Assembly (NCBI RefSeq): GCF_900566085.1 | Contig: NZ_UPHT01000133.1 | Location: 1-64,000 of the forward strand | Source of the DNA: Mycobacterium attenuatum | GTDB lineage: Bacteria > Actinomycetota > Actinomycetes > Mycobacteriales > Mycobacteriaceae | Direction of reading: 5' to 3' | Length of the DNA: 64,000 bases | In this document: positions 8,967 through 17,232 of the stretch, piece by piece | How positions within the stretch are numbered: the first letter of the stretch is position 1 | Layout of the letters: each line of letters begins with the position of its first letter | Notes under the pieces: model-generated | Database searches by the model: none | Seen by the model: only the letters and a program-made list of their open reading frames with translations | Told to the model about the DNA's origin: nothing | Translations under genes and position numbers: made by a program

Positions 8967-9482
8967 ATGACCCGGTATGCGGCATTCTTGCGCGGCGTCA
9001 ATGTCGGGGGCGTGACCCTGAAGATGGCCGACGTCGCCGCGGCACTGACCGACTCCGGGTTCACCGACGTGCGCACCGTCCTGGCCAGCGGCAACGTCCT
9101 GCTCGAGTCGTCCTTCGATGCGGCGCAGGTGCGCGCCACTGCCGAGGCCGCGCTGCGTAAGCGGTTCGGTTATGACGCGTGGGTGTTGGTCTACGACATT
9201 GATACGGTGCACGCCATCGACGACAGGTACCCGTTCGACCGGGAAGTCGACGGCTACCAGTCGTACGTCACGTTTGTCAGCGACGCGACGGTGCTCGACG
9301 AACTGGCGGCGGTGAAAGCTGCCCCGGCGGAGAAAATCAGCCGCGGCGACGGCGTCGTTTACTGGCAGGTACCGAAGGGAAGCACATTGAACAGCGCCAT
9401 CGGCCAAACCATGGGCAAGAAGCGCTACAAGTCGTCGACCACCACCCGCAACCTGCGAACCCTGGACAAGGTGCTGAAATGA
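8967..9482 (+). CDS. DUF1697 family protein (Rv1154c-like)
   Basis: This 171-residue protein begins TRYAAFLRGVNVGG, the hallmark N terminus of DUF1697. It continues with the FTDVRTVLASGNVLLES strand-turn and ends in GKKRYKSSTTTRNLRTLDKVL. The family has a ferredoxin-like fold and no agreed function. The stop codon overlaps the next start (ATGA), coupling it to the methyltransferase gene. Confidence 0.8.
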   Translation: MTRYAAFLRGVNVGGVTLKMADVAAALTDSGFTDVRTVLASGNVLLESSFDAAQVRATAEAALRKRFGYDAWVLVYDIDTVHAIDDRYPFDREVDGYQSYVTFVSDATVLDELAAVKAAPAEKISRGDGVVYWQVPKGSTLNSAIGQTMGKKRYKSSTTTRNLRTLDKVLK

Positions 9483-10315
9483 CCCCCGCCGACGAAGCCG
9501 CCCAACAGAAGGTCAGCCTCACCGGAGTCTCCGAGACCGCCCTGCTGACGCTGAACGCCAGGGCCGCCGAGGCCCGCCGAAGCGACCCGATCATCGAGGA
9601 CCCGATGGCCGTCAGGCTGGTCGACTCCATCGACTTCGACTTCGCGAAGTTCGGTCCCACCCGCCAGGACATCGCGCTGCGGGCCCGGGCCTTCGATGCC
9701 GCGGCCCTGTCCTTTCTCGGCCGGCATCCGTCGGCCACGGTGGTGGCGCTGGCAGAAGGACTGCAAACTAGCTTCTGGCGTTTGGACGCCGCCCTTCCCG
9801 AGGGTCAATTTCGTTGGCTCACAGTTGATCTGACGCCGATCATCGATATACGGTCACGGCTGCTACCGATGCCCGCGCGGATCTCGGTGTGCGCTCAGTC
9901 CGCACTGGATTACAGCTGGATGGACTCTGTCGACCCCTCCGGCGGGGTGTTCATCACCGCCGAGGGATTGCTGATGTACCTGCAGCCCGAACAGGCGCTG
10001 GAGCTGATCGCCGAGTGTGCGCGGAAATTCCCGGGCGGTCAGATGCTCTTCGACCTGCCGCCGCGCTGGTTTACCATCTTCAGCCGGCTGGGCATCCGGA
10101 CTTCGCTGCGCTACAAGATTCCGCCGATGCCGTTCAGCATGTCCGTCGGGGAAGCGGCGGACTTGGTGAACACGGTGCCGGGCATCCGCGCCGTCCGCGA
10201 CGTCCCGTTGCCCACCGGCCGCGGCCTGGTGTTCAACGCTGCGCTGTCGGCGGTCTACCACATGCCGTTCTTCGATGCACTGCGCCCGTGCCTGACGCTG
10301 CTGGAGTTCGGCTGA
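9479..10315 (+). CDS. SAM-dependent O-methyltransferase of the LCMT/TcmP type (Rv1153c-like)
   Basis: This 278-residue class I methyltransferase carries the early VSETALLTLNARAAEA segment with RSDPIIEDPMAV, the signature of the leucine-carboxyl-methyltransferase/TcmP-like group. The SAM-site region includes VVALAEGLQTSFWRLD and DLTPIIDIR, and GVFITAEGLLMYLQPEQ is the post-I motif loop. In H37Rv the ortholog is annotated omt; the acceptor is unknown. It is translationally coupled to DUF1697 and convergent with the GntR gene, whose stop is five bases away. Confidence 0.82.
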   Translation: MTPADEAAQQKVSLTGVSETALLTLNARAAEARRSDPIIEDPMAVRLVDSIDFDFAKFGPTRQDIALRARAFDAAALSFLGRHPSATVVALAEGLQTSFWRLDAALPEGQFRWLTVDLTPIIDIRSRLLPMPARISVCAQSALDYSWMDSVDPSGGVFITAEGLLMYLQPEQALELIAECARKFPGGQMLFDLPPRWFTIFSRLGIRTSLRYKIPPMPFSMSVGEAADLVNTVPGIRAVRDVPLPTGRGLVFNAALSAVYHMPFFDALRPCLTLLEFG

Positions 10316-10319
10316 ACTT

Positions 10320-10682
10320 TCAGTCGGGCACGTTGGTGAGATAGCGCATCGCGTCGGACTTGGTCAGGCCGAGCGCGCGGGCAACTTCCACATACTCTTT
10401 TGCTGCGGCGGCCATGGCGGCATCGGTCGGGTCGAAGCGGGAGATAAACGTGCCGAAGCGCCCGCGCGTCTCGACGATCGCCGCCGACTCCAGCTCCCGG
10501 TAGGCCCGCGCCACCGTGTTGGCGGCAACGCCGAGTTGACCGGCCAGGTCGCGCACCGTCGGCAGCCGGGTTCCCGGCGGTAACGCACCGGCTCGCACCC
10601 CGTCGATAACTTGGGTCCTGAGCTGGTCGAATAGCGGCTTGCCCGCCTTCACATCGATCCTTAACCAATCGCGCAGCTCCAC
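10320..10682 (-). CDS. Short GntR/YtrA-type transcriptional regulator (Rv1152-like)
   Basis: This 120-residue protein has a winged helix (residues about 10-75: LFDQLRTQVIDGVRAGALPPGTRLPTVRDLAGQLGVAANTVARAYRELE). Only a short helical tail of about 45 residues follows, the architecture of the YtrA subgroup, which lacks a large effector domain. It is divergent from the sirtuin gene with only 37 bases between starts, so it probably controls itself and possibly the deacylase. Confidence 0.88.
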   Translation of the reverse strand: MELRDWLRIDVKAGKPLFDQLRTQVIDGVRAGALPPGTRLPTVRDLAGQLGVAANTVARAYRELESAAIVETRGRFGTFISRFDPTDAAMAAAAKEYVEVARALGLTKSDAMRYLTNVPD

Positions 10683-10719
10683 TTATTCAGTATCTACCAA
10701 GCACGGCTATCTTTGTGGG

Positions 10720-11433
10720 ATGCGAGTGACGGTGCTCAGCGGGGCGGGGATCTCGGCGGAGAGCGGCGTCCCGACCTTCCGTGATGACAAGAACGGATTG
10801 TGGGCCCGCTTCGACCCCTACGAGCTGTCCAGCACACGCGGTTGGGAGAGCAACCCCGAGCGGGTGTGGGGCTGGTACCTGTGGCGCCACTACCTGGTGG
10901 CCGAGGTCGAGCCCAACGACGGACATCGCGCGATCGCTGCCTGGCAGGGCGCCGCTGACGTCACCGTCGTCACCCAGAACGTTGACGACCTGCACGAGCG
11001 TGCCGGCAGCGCCCCGGTGCACCACCTGCATGGCAGCCTTTTCGAATTCCGTTGCGCCCGTTGCGATATGCCTTACACCGAGGCGTTACCGGTGATGACC
11101 GAGCCCGCGATCGAAGTCCAGCCGCCGGTCTGCGGCTGCGGCGGGCTGATCCGGCCCGACATCGTGTGGTTCGGCGAGTCGCTGCCCGAGGGGCCGTGGC
11201 AACACGCCATCGAGGCGACCGAAGCCGCTGATGTGGTGGTGGTGGTCGGGACCTCGGCGATCGTCTACCCGGCGGCCGGATTGCCGGAGCTGGCGCTGGC
11301 CCGCGGCATCCCGGTGATCGAGGTCAATCCCGAGCCGACACCGCTGTCACGCGGCGCGACGATCTGTATGCGCGAGTCGGCGAGTCGGGCATTGCCGGGG
11401 TTGTTGCAGCGGCTGCCCGCCTTGCTCACGTAG
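10720..11433 (+). CDS. NAD-dependent sirtuin deacylase, class III (CobB/Rv1151c-like)
   Basis: This 237-residue sirtuin carries GAGISAESG (residues 8-16), the TQNVDDLH motif (85-92), a catalytic HG and a zinc site with RCARC and VCGCG. The segment WYLWRHYL includes a Tyr-x-x-Arg pair, which in class III sirtuins binds acidic acyl groups, so desuccinylase as well as deacetylase activity is plausible. I start at the ATG at 10720 because it begins the Rossmann strand; the frame extends upstream to 10639, but that segment lies over the GntR coding sequence. Confidence 0.9.
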   Translation: MRVTVLSGAGISAESGVPTFRDDKNGLWARFDPYELSSTRGWESNPERVWGWYLWRHYLVAEVEPNDGHRAIAAWQGAADVTVVTQNVDDLHERAGSAPVHHLHGSLFEFRCARCDMPYTEALPVMTEPAIEVQPPVCGCGGLIRPDIVWFGESLPEGPWQHAIEATEAADVVVVVGTSAIVYPAAGLPELALARGIPVIEVNPEPTPLSRGATICMRESASRALPGLLQRLPALLT

Positions 11434-11464
11434 CTGTCGCGTCGAGACCGCGGGAGGTATCGAA

Positions 11465-12159
11465 CCTGCGCACAGACCGGTGGCTGTGGTCGCGGGCTGA
11501 CCGCCGCATGGCACGGCTCGAAATGGGTAGACGAACGCCGGCCCGTCGAATTGTTTTGGTCGAACGCGCGACCGCCACGCGGCCTGCGCACCTACGATGT
11601 GCGGCTCCGGCCCGAGGAGTAGACGTCGTTGGCGGGATCCCCGTGACCACACCGCAACGCACCGCATACGACATTGGACGGCGAAAGCCGAGGGCGCCAC
11701 GATCGCACACCTGGACGCTTTGCTCGTGGCAACCAAAGTCAAGGTTGCTGAAGTCGCCGAAGCGGCCGACCGGCATCGCGCTGCGCGGGGCTTGAGGCAA
11801 CTGGAAAACGCGCTGGAACTGGTCGGCACCGGTTCGCAGTCGCCCGAAAGAGAGTTGGCTGCCACTGTTGATCATCGGCGCCGGTTTTCCCCGGCCGACC
11901 ACGCAAATCCCGGTGGCAACACCGGATGGCATCCCGACGTACTACCTCGATATGGGTTGGACGGAGGTCATGCTCGCCGTCGAATACGTCGCCGAGCATC
12001 ATCGCCGCGACCGCTGGCAAAACAAAAGACATCCGGCGAAGTGAGGAGTTGCAGCAGCTCGGCTGGCTGATCGTCCAAGTGGTGGCAAACGATAGTCCCG
12101 GAGACATCGTTCGCCGGATCCGTGGCGCGTTGGAGTTTCGAGCGGCGAGCCTGCGATAG
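11465..12159 (+). pseudogene. Decayed DUF559 (Vsr-like endonuclease fold) protein gene
   Basis: The segment reads as one mycobacterial DUF559 protein only if several frameshifts are repaired. Pieces are TPQRTAYDIGRR (near 11650), LDALLVATKVKVAEVAEAADRH and LRQLENALELVGTGSQSPE (11710-11850), GFPRPTTQIPVATPDGIPTYYLDMGW (11880-11960) and a final KTKDIRRSEELQQLGWLIVQVV running to RAASLR (12010-12159). No frame spans the whole. In H37Rv this spot carries insertion-sequence and 13E12 fragments, so the position is unstable across species. Confidence 0.75.
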
Positions 12160-12225
12160 CCGCATCCCGCCTGCGCACACATCGCGCTCGGCCCTCGGGA
12201 CCGCGCGCTGGACGCAGTTTCGGCG

Positions 12226-12867
12226 TCACTCCAGCGGACGCCGAGCCCGGCCCAGCGCCAACTCCGCCACCGGCAACGGCGCCCACGCGGGCAGCGTCCA
12301 CTCCCGTCGCGCGTTGTCCACGTCGAAGCCCGCGGCGACAATCGCGCGCTCGGTATCGCGATGGGTGTGGCAGTTGCCGGCCAGTCTCGGCCAGAATGTC
12401 GCGTCGACGAACCGCTGAAGCCGGCCCCGAGCACCGGCACTGGCTACGTGCTCGAGATACCGCAACTGACCACCCGGGCGTAGCAACGAGCGCAGATGCA
12501 GCAGCACCTCGACCGGGTCGTGCACCGAACACAGCACCAGCGAGCAGACCACCGCATCGAAGGGCTCACCGGCGCTGAAGTCCTCTGCCGTATCGCCGAT
12601 CACCACCACGGGAACGGGTGCGCCCTCGGCGGCCGCACGGGCTTTGGCCGTCAAGTGCGGCTCGGGCTCCACGGCCACGACCTCTGCCACGGTCTGCGGG
12701 TAGTAGGCGAAGTTCGTCCCGACACCGGCACCGACTTCGAGGACCCGGCCCGTCAGGCCGGACAGATTCTCTCGGCGCAGATCTCGGACCGCCTGGGCTT
12801 CGTGGGCGGCGATGATGGGCCAGATGCGGGCGAAGAACGGGTGCTCGAACCGAGTACCGCGCGTCAT
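12226..12867 (-). CDS. Class I SAM methyltransferase (Rv1147-like; UbiE/PMT type)
   Basis: This 213-residue protein has motif I as VLEVGAGVGTNFAYYP (residues about 41-56), followed by VVAVEPEP and FDAVVCSLVLCSV, then the GGQLRYLEHV strand. This resembles small phospholipid or quinone methyltransferases; the N terminus FEHPFFARIWPIIAAHE fits that group. The frame continues upstream, but the ATG at 12867 overlaps the TetR stop by four bases, and that coupled start is preferred. It is the last gene of mmpL13-tetR-methyltransferase. Confidence 0.82.
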   Translation of the reverse strand: MTRGTRFEHPFFARIWPIIAAHEAQAVRDLRRENLSGLTGRVLEVGAGVGTNFAYYPQTVAEVVAVEPEPHLTAKARAAAEGAPVPVVVIGDTAEDFSAGEPFDAVVCSLVLCSVHDPVEVLLHLRSLLRPGGQLRYLEHVASAGARGRLQRFVDATFWPRLAGNCHTHRDTERAIVAAGFDVDNARREWTLPAWAPLPVAELALGRARRPLE

Positions 12868-13559
12868 ACCTGCGCTGCCTCCGGCGAGCGATGCCGCATG
12901 ACCCAATCCAGCACCTGCCGAGACGTCGCGTGCCGACCCGCCAGACCGGCCACCATATGGCCGCACAGGACCGCGCTGAGCACCCGGTCGGCGAACGCCT
13001 CCGCGTCGTCGAACGGCAAGTGCGGCTTCGTAATCAATAAGGCCGCCACACCGTGCACGGCGGCCCACAACTCCAGGGCAATCATCGTCGGGTCGTCCAC
13101 GCGGTAGACGCCCTCGTCCATGAGCGCCCGTACGGAGGCGCGCATGTGCTGGAACGCGGAGCTGTCCAGAGCGAGATCGACGTCGCTGCCCGACCGCCAC
13201 TCCCCCATGGTGGCCAGGCGGTACAGCTCCGGGGTCTGCAGAGCGAACCGCACATAGGCCAGACCCTGTGCCCGCAGCACGTCCACCGTGGACGACTGGC
13301 CGGTAGCCGCCCGCTCCATTTCACCGTCAAGTCTGGCCAGATAGCGGGCGCACACCGCATCCAACAGGGCGTCTTTGTCCGCGAAGTGCAGATACAGGGA
13401 AGGCGGTGTGACTCCCACCCGCTGGGCCACCGACCGGATCGAGACCGCCCGGACCTGGCCCGTCTCCAGCAGCAGCTCGGTGGCCGCATCCAGGATTTCC
13501 TGGCGCAGCCGGTCACCCGATCCGCGCGGGGCACGTGAACGACCCAGTCCCATCGACAC
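12864..13559 (-). CDS. TetR family regulator with WHG-like C-terminal domain
   Basis: This 231-residue regulator has a TetR HTH at about residues 18-64 (RQEILDAATELLLETGQVRAVSIRSVAQRVGVTPPSLYLHFADKDALLDAV) and a C-terminal ligand domain with a LELWAAVHGVAALL helix. Start is a GTG two bases after the mmpL13 stop; an in-frame ATG lies six bases further. It sits between mmpL13 and the methyltransferase in one transcript and probably binds the inverted repeat upstream of mmpL13. As far as I recall, no TetR gene lies at this spot in H37Rv. Confidence 0.88.
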   Translation of the reverse strand: MSMGLGRSRAPRGSGDRLRQEILDAATELLLETGQVRAVSIRSVAQRVGVTPPSLYLHFADKDALLDAVCARYLARLDGEMERAATGQSSTVDVLRAQGLAYVRFALQTPELYRLATMGEWRSGSDVDLALDSSAFQHMRASVRALMDEGVYRVDDPTMIALELWAAVHGVAALLITKPHLPFDDAEAFADRVLSAVLCGHMVAGLAGRHATSRQVLDWVMRHRSPEAAQV

Positions 13560-13560
13560 G

Positions 13561-15879
13561 TCAACCCTTCAACGTTGCGGCGATTTGCGGCTCGTCGGAG
13601 CGGCCTGCCGCCCCGGACCGATGCTCGACCGCGGCGCCCTCGCTGATGCCAAAACGCTCATGCAGCCACACCAACGGTCTGGGCGCCCACCAGTTCCAGC
13701 CGCCCATCACGTGCATGAAGGCCGGTACCAGGACCATGCGCACCAGTGTCGCATCGGCGGCCACGGCAAGCGTCAGGCCCAGGCCGAACATCCGCATGAA
13801 AGACACGTGTGCCGCGATCAGCGCGGCGAACGACATCGACATCACCAACGCCGCCGCGGTGATCACCCGCCCGGTGCGCGCCACCCCGAGCGCCACGCTC
13901 TCGTCGTTGGCAGCATGGGCCTCGGCCGGGCTCGGGGTTGCCGGCCGGGCGGCACCGGAAGCCAGCCAGTACTCGCGGATCCGGGCGACCAGGAACACCT
14001 CATAGTCCATCGACAGCCCGAAAGCGATGCAGAACAACAGCACCGGCATGTTCGCCACCAGCGTCCCGCTCGGGGTGGTGCCCAGTGCGCCCAGATGGCC
14101 GTCCTGGAAGATCCACACCAGCGCACCGAACGCCGCACTCAGCGACAGCACGTTACAAACCAGCGCCTTGGCCGGCAGCACGATGCTGCCAGTAAGCAAG
14201 AACAGCAGTACCAGCGTGATGAGGGCCATCAGGCCCAGCACCAGTGGGAGCCGGTCGGTCACCGCATCGACGCTGTCGCGGTTGACCTGTGCCACGCCGG
14301 CCATCTCCACCGACCGCCCGGCCGGGCCGCTCACCCGGTGCAAGCGTTTGAGCTGGATGTCAGAGGCCTGGGAAAACAGCGGTGCGGTGCTGTTCACGGT
14401 CAGAAATGCGCTGCCATCGGCAAGCCCGGCGGCTCCCGCCGGCGGCCCCACCTTGTTGCCGCCGACGAAGGTTCCCCCCGGGGCGCTCACCGACGACACG
14501 TCGGGCACCCGCGACAGGTCTGCGGCATAGCCATCCAGATCAGCCGGAGTCAGACCACGGGCGTCGGGGACGACCACCGGAACCGCCATCGCCAGGTCGT
14601 GAGCGAAGCCCTTGCGCAACCGATCACCCACCTGATGGGCGGAGGCCGTTTGCGGCAGCACCCGGTCGTCGGGGAAACCCCATTTCACAGACAGGAACGG
14701 AAGTCCCAGCAGTACCAGCAGCGCGACCACCGCCAGACCGATCGGCAACCACCGGCGCATGACGAATTTGGTGGACCGATACCAGAACAGTTGCTCGACG
14801 GGTTTGTGCGCCGGTTCGGCGCGACCCAGTATGCGGCGTATCAGGCGGCGAACATCCAACGCATCCAGCCGCGGACCCAGCAGCACGATCGCGGCCGGCG
14901 TGATCACGATCGACGCCGTCGCCACGAAGGCGACGGTGGCCACACCGGCGTAGGCGAACGACTTCAGGAAGTACATCGGGAACGCCACTGTGGCCGCCAT
15001 CGACAATGCCACCGTGGTCGCCGAAAACAGGACCGTGCGCCCGGACGTGGCCATCGTCCGGATGAGGGCCTCGTGGGGATCACTGCCCTCGGCCAACTCA
15101 TCGCGGTAGCGGCTGATGATCAGCAGGGTGTAGTCGATGGCCAGCGCCAGACCCAGCGCGGTACTCAGGTTGAGCGCGAAGATCGACACCTCGGTGGTAA
15201 ACGTCACCAATCGCAGCACCGACATCGAGCCGACCACCGCCAACGCGCCCAGCGCCATCGGCAGGGCCGCTGCCAACAGGCCACCGAACACCCACACCAG
15301 CACCAGGAAGCTGAACGGAATCGCGATCGCCTCCATCACCAGCAGGTCGTCCTGGTTCTGTTTGTTGATCTGCGCGTACTCCATGGCCGACCCGCCCGCG
15401 CGGACGGTGACGCCGTCGCGGTCGTGGACAATTTCGTCGGCCAGCGTTTGAGCATTCTTCTGCGCGTTGTTCTCGCCGCCCTTGATGTTGACCACGATCA
15501 AACCCGACTTGCCGTCGGTGCTGACCAGGTCGCCGGCGGCCTGCGCCGGCCCGGTCCACGGTGATGTCACGTTGTAGACCAACGGCGACCGTTGCAGCCG
15601 GCCAACGACATCGGCACCGACCCGGCGAGCCGCCTCGCTACCGGCCCCCCCGGGAGCGGTGACCAAGATCAGCATCTGTTGGCCGCTCTGACCGAACTTG
15701 TCGGTCAGCACCTTGATGGCGCGGGCAGATTCGGAGCCGGGGTCCTGGAACCCGCCGGGCGATAGGCTCTCGGCGACCGGGATGCCGAAGACCGCGGCGG
15801 CCAGGAACGCCAGTAACGCAACCCCGATGATTCGGCGCGGCGCTGCTATGGCGAGTCGTGCGATCCCCTGCAACATCAT
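13561..15879 (-). CDS. mmpL13: MmpL-family RND transporter, full-length MmpL13
   Basis: This 772-residue RND transporter has two six-helix halves, each after an extracytoplasmic loop domain. The first half carries ALAIDYTLLIISRYRDE (around residue 230) and the second GLSMDYEVFLVARIRE (around 590). These are the proton-relay Asp-Tyr pairs of MmpL proteins. It likely exports a lipid or related hydrophobic molecule. In H37Rv the ortholog is split into mmpL13a and mmpL13b; here the frame is continuous, so the transporter should be functional. It is first in an operon with a TetR regulator and a methyltransferase, and no MmpS partner gene lies next to it. Confidence 0.9.
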   Translation of the reverse strand: MMLQGIARLAIAAPRRIIGVALLAFLAAAVFGIPVAESLSPGGFQDPGSESARAIKVLTDKFGQSGQQMLILVTAPGGAGSEAARRVGADVVGRLQRSPLVYNVTSPWTGPAQAAGDLVSTDGKSGLIVVNIKGGENNAQKNAQTLADEIVHDRDGVTVRAGGSAMEYAQINKQNQDDLLVMEAIAIPFSFLVLVWVFGGLLAAALPMALGALAVVGSMSVLRLVTFTTEVSIFALNLSTALGLALAIDYTLLIISRYRDELAEGSDPHEALIRTMATSGRTVLFSATTVALSMAATVAFPMYFLKSFAYAGVATVAFVATASIVITPAAIVLLGPRLDALDVRRLIRRILGRAEPAHKPVEQLFWYRSTKFVMRRWLPIGLAVVALLVLLGLPFLSVKWGFPDDRVLPQTASAHQVGDRLRKGFAHDLAMAVPVVVPDARGLTPADLDGYAADLSRVPDVSSVSAPGGTFVGGNKVGPPAGAAGLADGSAFLTVNSTAPLFSQASDIQLKRLHRVSGPAGRSVEMAGVAQVNRDSVDAVTDRLPLVLGLMALITLVLLFLLTGSIVLPAKALVCNVLSLSAAFGALVWIFQDGHLGALGTTPSGTLVANMPVLLFCIAFGLSMDYEVFLVARIREYWLASGAARPATPSPAEAHAANDESVALGVARTGRVITAAALVMSMSFAALIAAHVSFMRMFGLGLTLAVAADATLVRMVLVPAFMHVMGGWNWWAPRPLVWLHERFGISEGAAVEHRSGAAGRSDEPQIAATLKG

Positions 15880-15932
15880 GCGTCCCCTCCAACGCCGGCA
15901 TAGGCCGTCCCCGAGCGGCCGCCGTATCCGCG

Positions 15933-15955
15933 GTAACTTATCAGCGATAACTTAC
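15933..15955. promoter_or_regulatory. Operator-like inverted repeat upstream of mmpL13
   Basis: GTAA-C-TTATC and GATAA-C-TTAC flank a three-base centre, giving ten-base arms with one mismatch each. It lies 54 bases before the mmpL13 start. The same bases also form a direct repeat of TAACTTA. Size and position fit a TetR operator, with the operon's own TetR as the obvious candidate. Confidence 0.6.
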
Positions 15956-16140
15956 AGGCGTCAAACAACGCCTGCCCTACTGACGAACTTGGGTACCGGT
16001 ACCGTTCACCGGGGCGCGAAATCTTGCCGCTGATGGCATTCACCCGCTGGTGGCGGCACCCTACCCACCGGTAAGAATTGCCACCATTTTCCGAATCGTG
16101 ACTCACCGATTCCTTAAGGGTGACTCCTACGCTCAGTGAC

Positions 16141-16272
16141 ATGTGGATCGACGACTCGAGTGCCGACGTCATCAAAGCCGACTTCGAGGCTCTCTACCAC
16201 GGCGACATGCTGGTGGAAGGCGAGACCTCGGAGCAGTTCGAAGACTGGCACCCGCTGCCTACGGCAAGCTGA
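16141..16272 (+). CDS. Small acidic protein, 43 aa (hypothetical)
   Basis: The frame starts MWIDDSSADVIKADFEALYH and ends DWHPLPTAS. It is strongly acidic and has GC-rich third positions like its neighbours. No signal or membrane segment is present, and no good ribosome site is visible, so leaderless or weak translation would be needed. A strong intrinsic terminator follows 95 bases later on the same strand, which shows that something is transcribed rightward here, either this ORF or an sRNA. Confidence 0.4.
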   Translation: MWIDDSSADVIKADFEALYHGDMLVEGETSEQFEDWHPLPTAS

Positions 16273-16366
16273 GGCACACCATGGGCATGCTCGCACGGCT
16301 TCTTATTGCCGAACCGGCCGTCAGCCGGTGGTTTCGTCGATAACTCGATCTCTTTATCGAGGTGAG

Positions 16367-16390
16367 CCCCCCGCTATTGCGGGGGGTTTT
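16367..16390 (+). terminator. Canonical intrinsic terminator (8-bp GC stem, TATT loop, T4)
   Basis: CCCCCCGC, loop TATT, GCGGGGGG and then TTTT form a perfect hairpin with a T tract on the plus strand. Such textbook terminators are uncommon in mycobacteria. It ends the rightward transcript from the mmpL13 upstream region and would keep it out of the convergent SDR gene. Confidence 0.85.
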
Positions 16391-16423
16391 CCATTTTCTG
16401 CTTTGTCCGGCCATGTCCGGCCG

Positions 16424-17176
16424 TCAGCGCGGTGCCATCCTGATGGCGCCGTCCAGCCGGATGACTTCGCCGTTGAGCATAGGGTTTTCGATGATGTGCA
16501 CGGCCAGCGCCGCATACTCGTCGGGGTTGCCCAAGCGCGACGGATGCGGCACCTGCTTGCCCAGCGACTCGCGCGCCGGTTCGGGCAATCCGGCCAGCAG
16601 CGGCGTGTCGAACAGACCGGGCGCGATGGTCATCACCCGGATCAGGTGGCTGGCCAGGTCGCGCGCAATCGGCAGGGTCATGCCGACCACGCCGCCTTTG
16701 GATGCCGAGTAGGCGGCCTGCCCGATCTGACCGTCGAACGCCGCCACCGACGCGGTGTTGACGATGACGCCGCGCTCCTCCCCGATCGGCTCCGTCTTGA
16801 CGATCCGCTCCGCGCCCAGCCGCAGCACGTTGAAGGTACCGACCAGGTTGATGTCGACGACCTTGCGGAACGCGGCCAACGGGAAAACACCGTCGCGGCC
16901 CAGGACGCGAATCGCGTTACCGGTGCCTGCGCAGTTGACGACGATACGCAACGGCCCCAGCGATTCCGCCAGATCCAGCGCAGCGCTCACGGCGGCCTCG
17001 TCGGTCACGTCGGCCTGCGCGAAGCGCGCGCGATCGCCGAGTGCCCCCACCGCGTCGTCGCCCCTGAGATCCAGCACCACCACCTGAGCCCCGGCGTCCA
17101 GCAGCCGCTTGGTGGTGGCCAGACCCAGTCCTGATGCGCCGCCGGTGACCACGGCTACGGCGTCCCTGATCTCCAT
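16424..17176 (-). CDS. SDR, 3-hydroxyacyl-CoA dehydrogenase type II-like (Rv1144-like)
   Basis: This 250-residue classical SDR has cofactor motif VVTGGASGLGLATTKRL (residues about 8-24), NCAGTGNA, a catalytic Ser in NTASVAAFDG and YSASKGG. The sequence resembles HSD17B10-type enzymes that oxidise 2-methyl-3-hydroxyacyl-CoA or hydroxysteroids with NAD. It is followed downstream (leftward) only by the terminator region. Its own operator-like palindrome lies between it and mcr. AAGGGA precedes the ATG. Its pairing with mcr suggests branched-chain acyl-CoA or sterol side-chain metabolism. Confidence 0.87.
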   Translation of the reverse strand: MEIRDAVAVVTGGASGLGLATTKRLLDAGAQVVVLDLRGDDAVGALGDRARFAQADVTDEAAVSAALDLAESLGPLRIVVNCAGTGNAIRVLGRDGVFPLAAFRKVVDINLVGTFNVLRLGAERIVKTEPIGEERGVIVNTASVAAFDGQIGQAAYSASKGGVVGMTLPIARDLASHLIRVMTIAPGLFDTPLLAGLPEPARESLGKQVPHPSRLGNPDEYAALAVHIIENPMLNGEVIRLDGAIRMAPR

Positions 17177-17209
17177 CCAAGTCCCTTCTTGTTCAGCACC
17201 GTCAAAACA

Positions 17210-17231
17210 CCCGACCTACCGGTTGGTCGGG
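17210..17231. promoter_or_regulatory. 22-bp near-perfect palindrome between mcr and the SDR
   Basis: CCCGACC and GGTCGGG arms flank an ACCGGT core, with single mismatched T residues between arm and core. It lies 34-55 bases upstream of the SDR start and just after the mcr stop. This is the shape of operators bound by TetR-type regulators of acyl-CoA genes; no regulator gene is adjacent. Confidence 0.65.
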
Positions 17232-17232
17232 A

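Noticed and set aside
13375..15564. A 729-codon open frame on the plus strand opposite mmpL13
   Set aside because: Composition is His/Arg/Gln-rich with no domain, and it is the mirror of a GC-biased real gene; MmpL motifs on the other strand are unequivocal.
16136..17134. 332-codon plus-strand frame starting at the small ORF and crossing the SDR gene
   Set aside because: It passes through the intrinsic terminator and lies antisense to a clear SDR.
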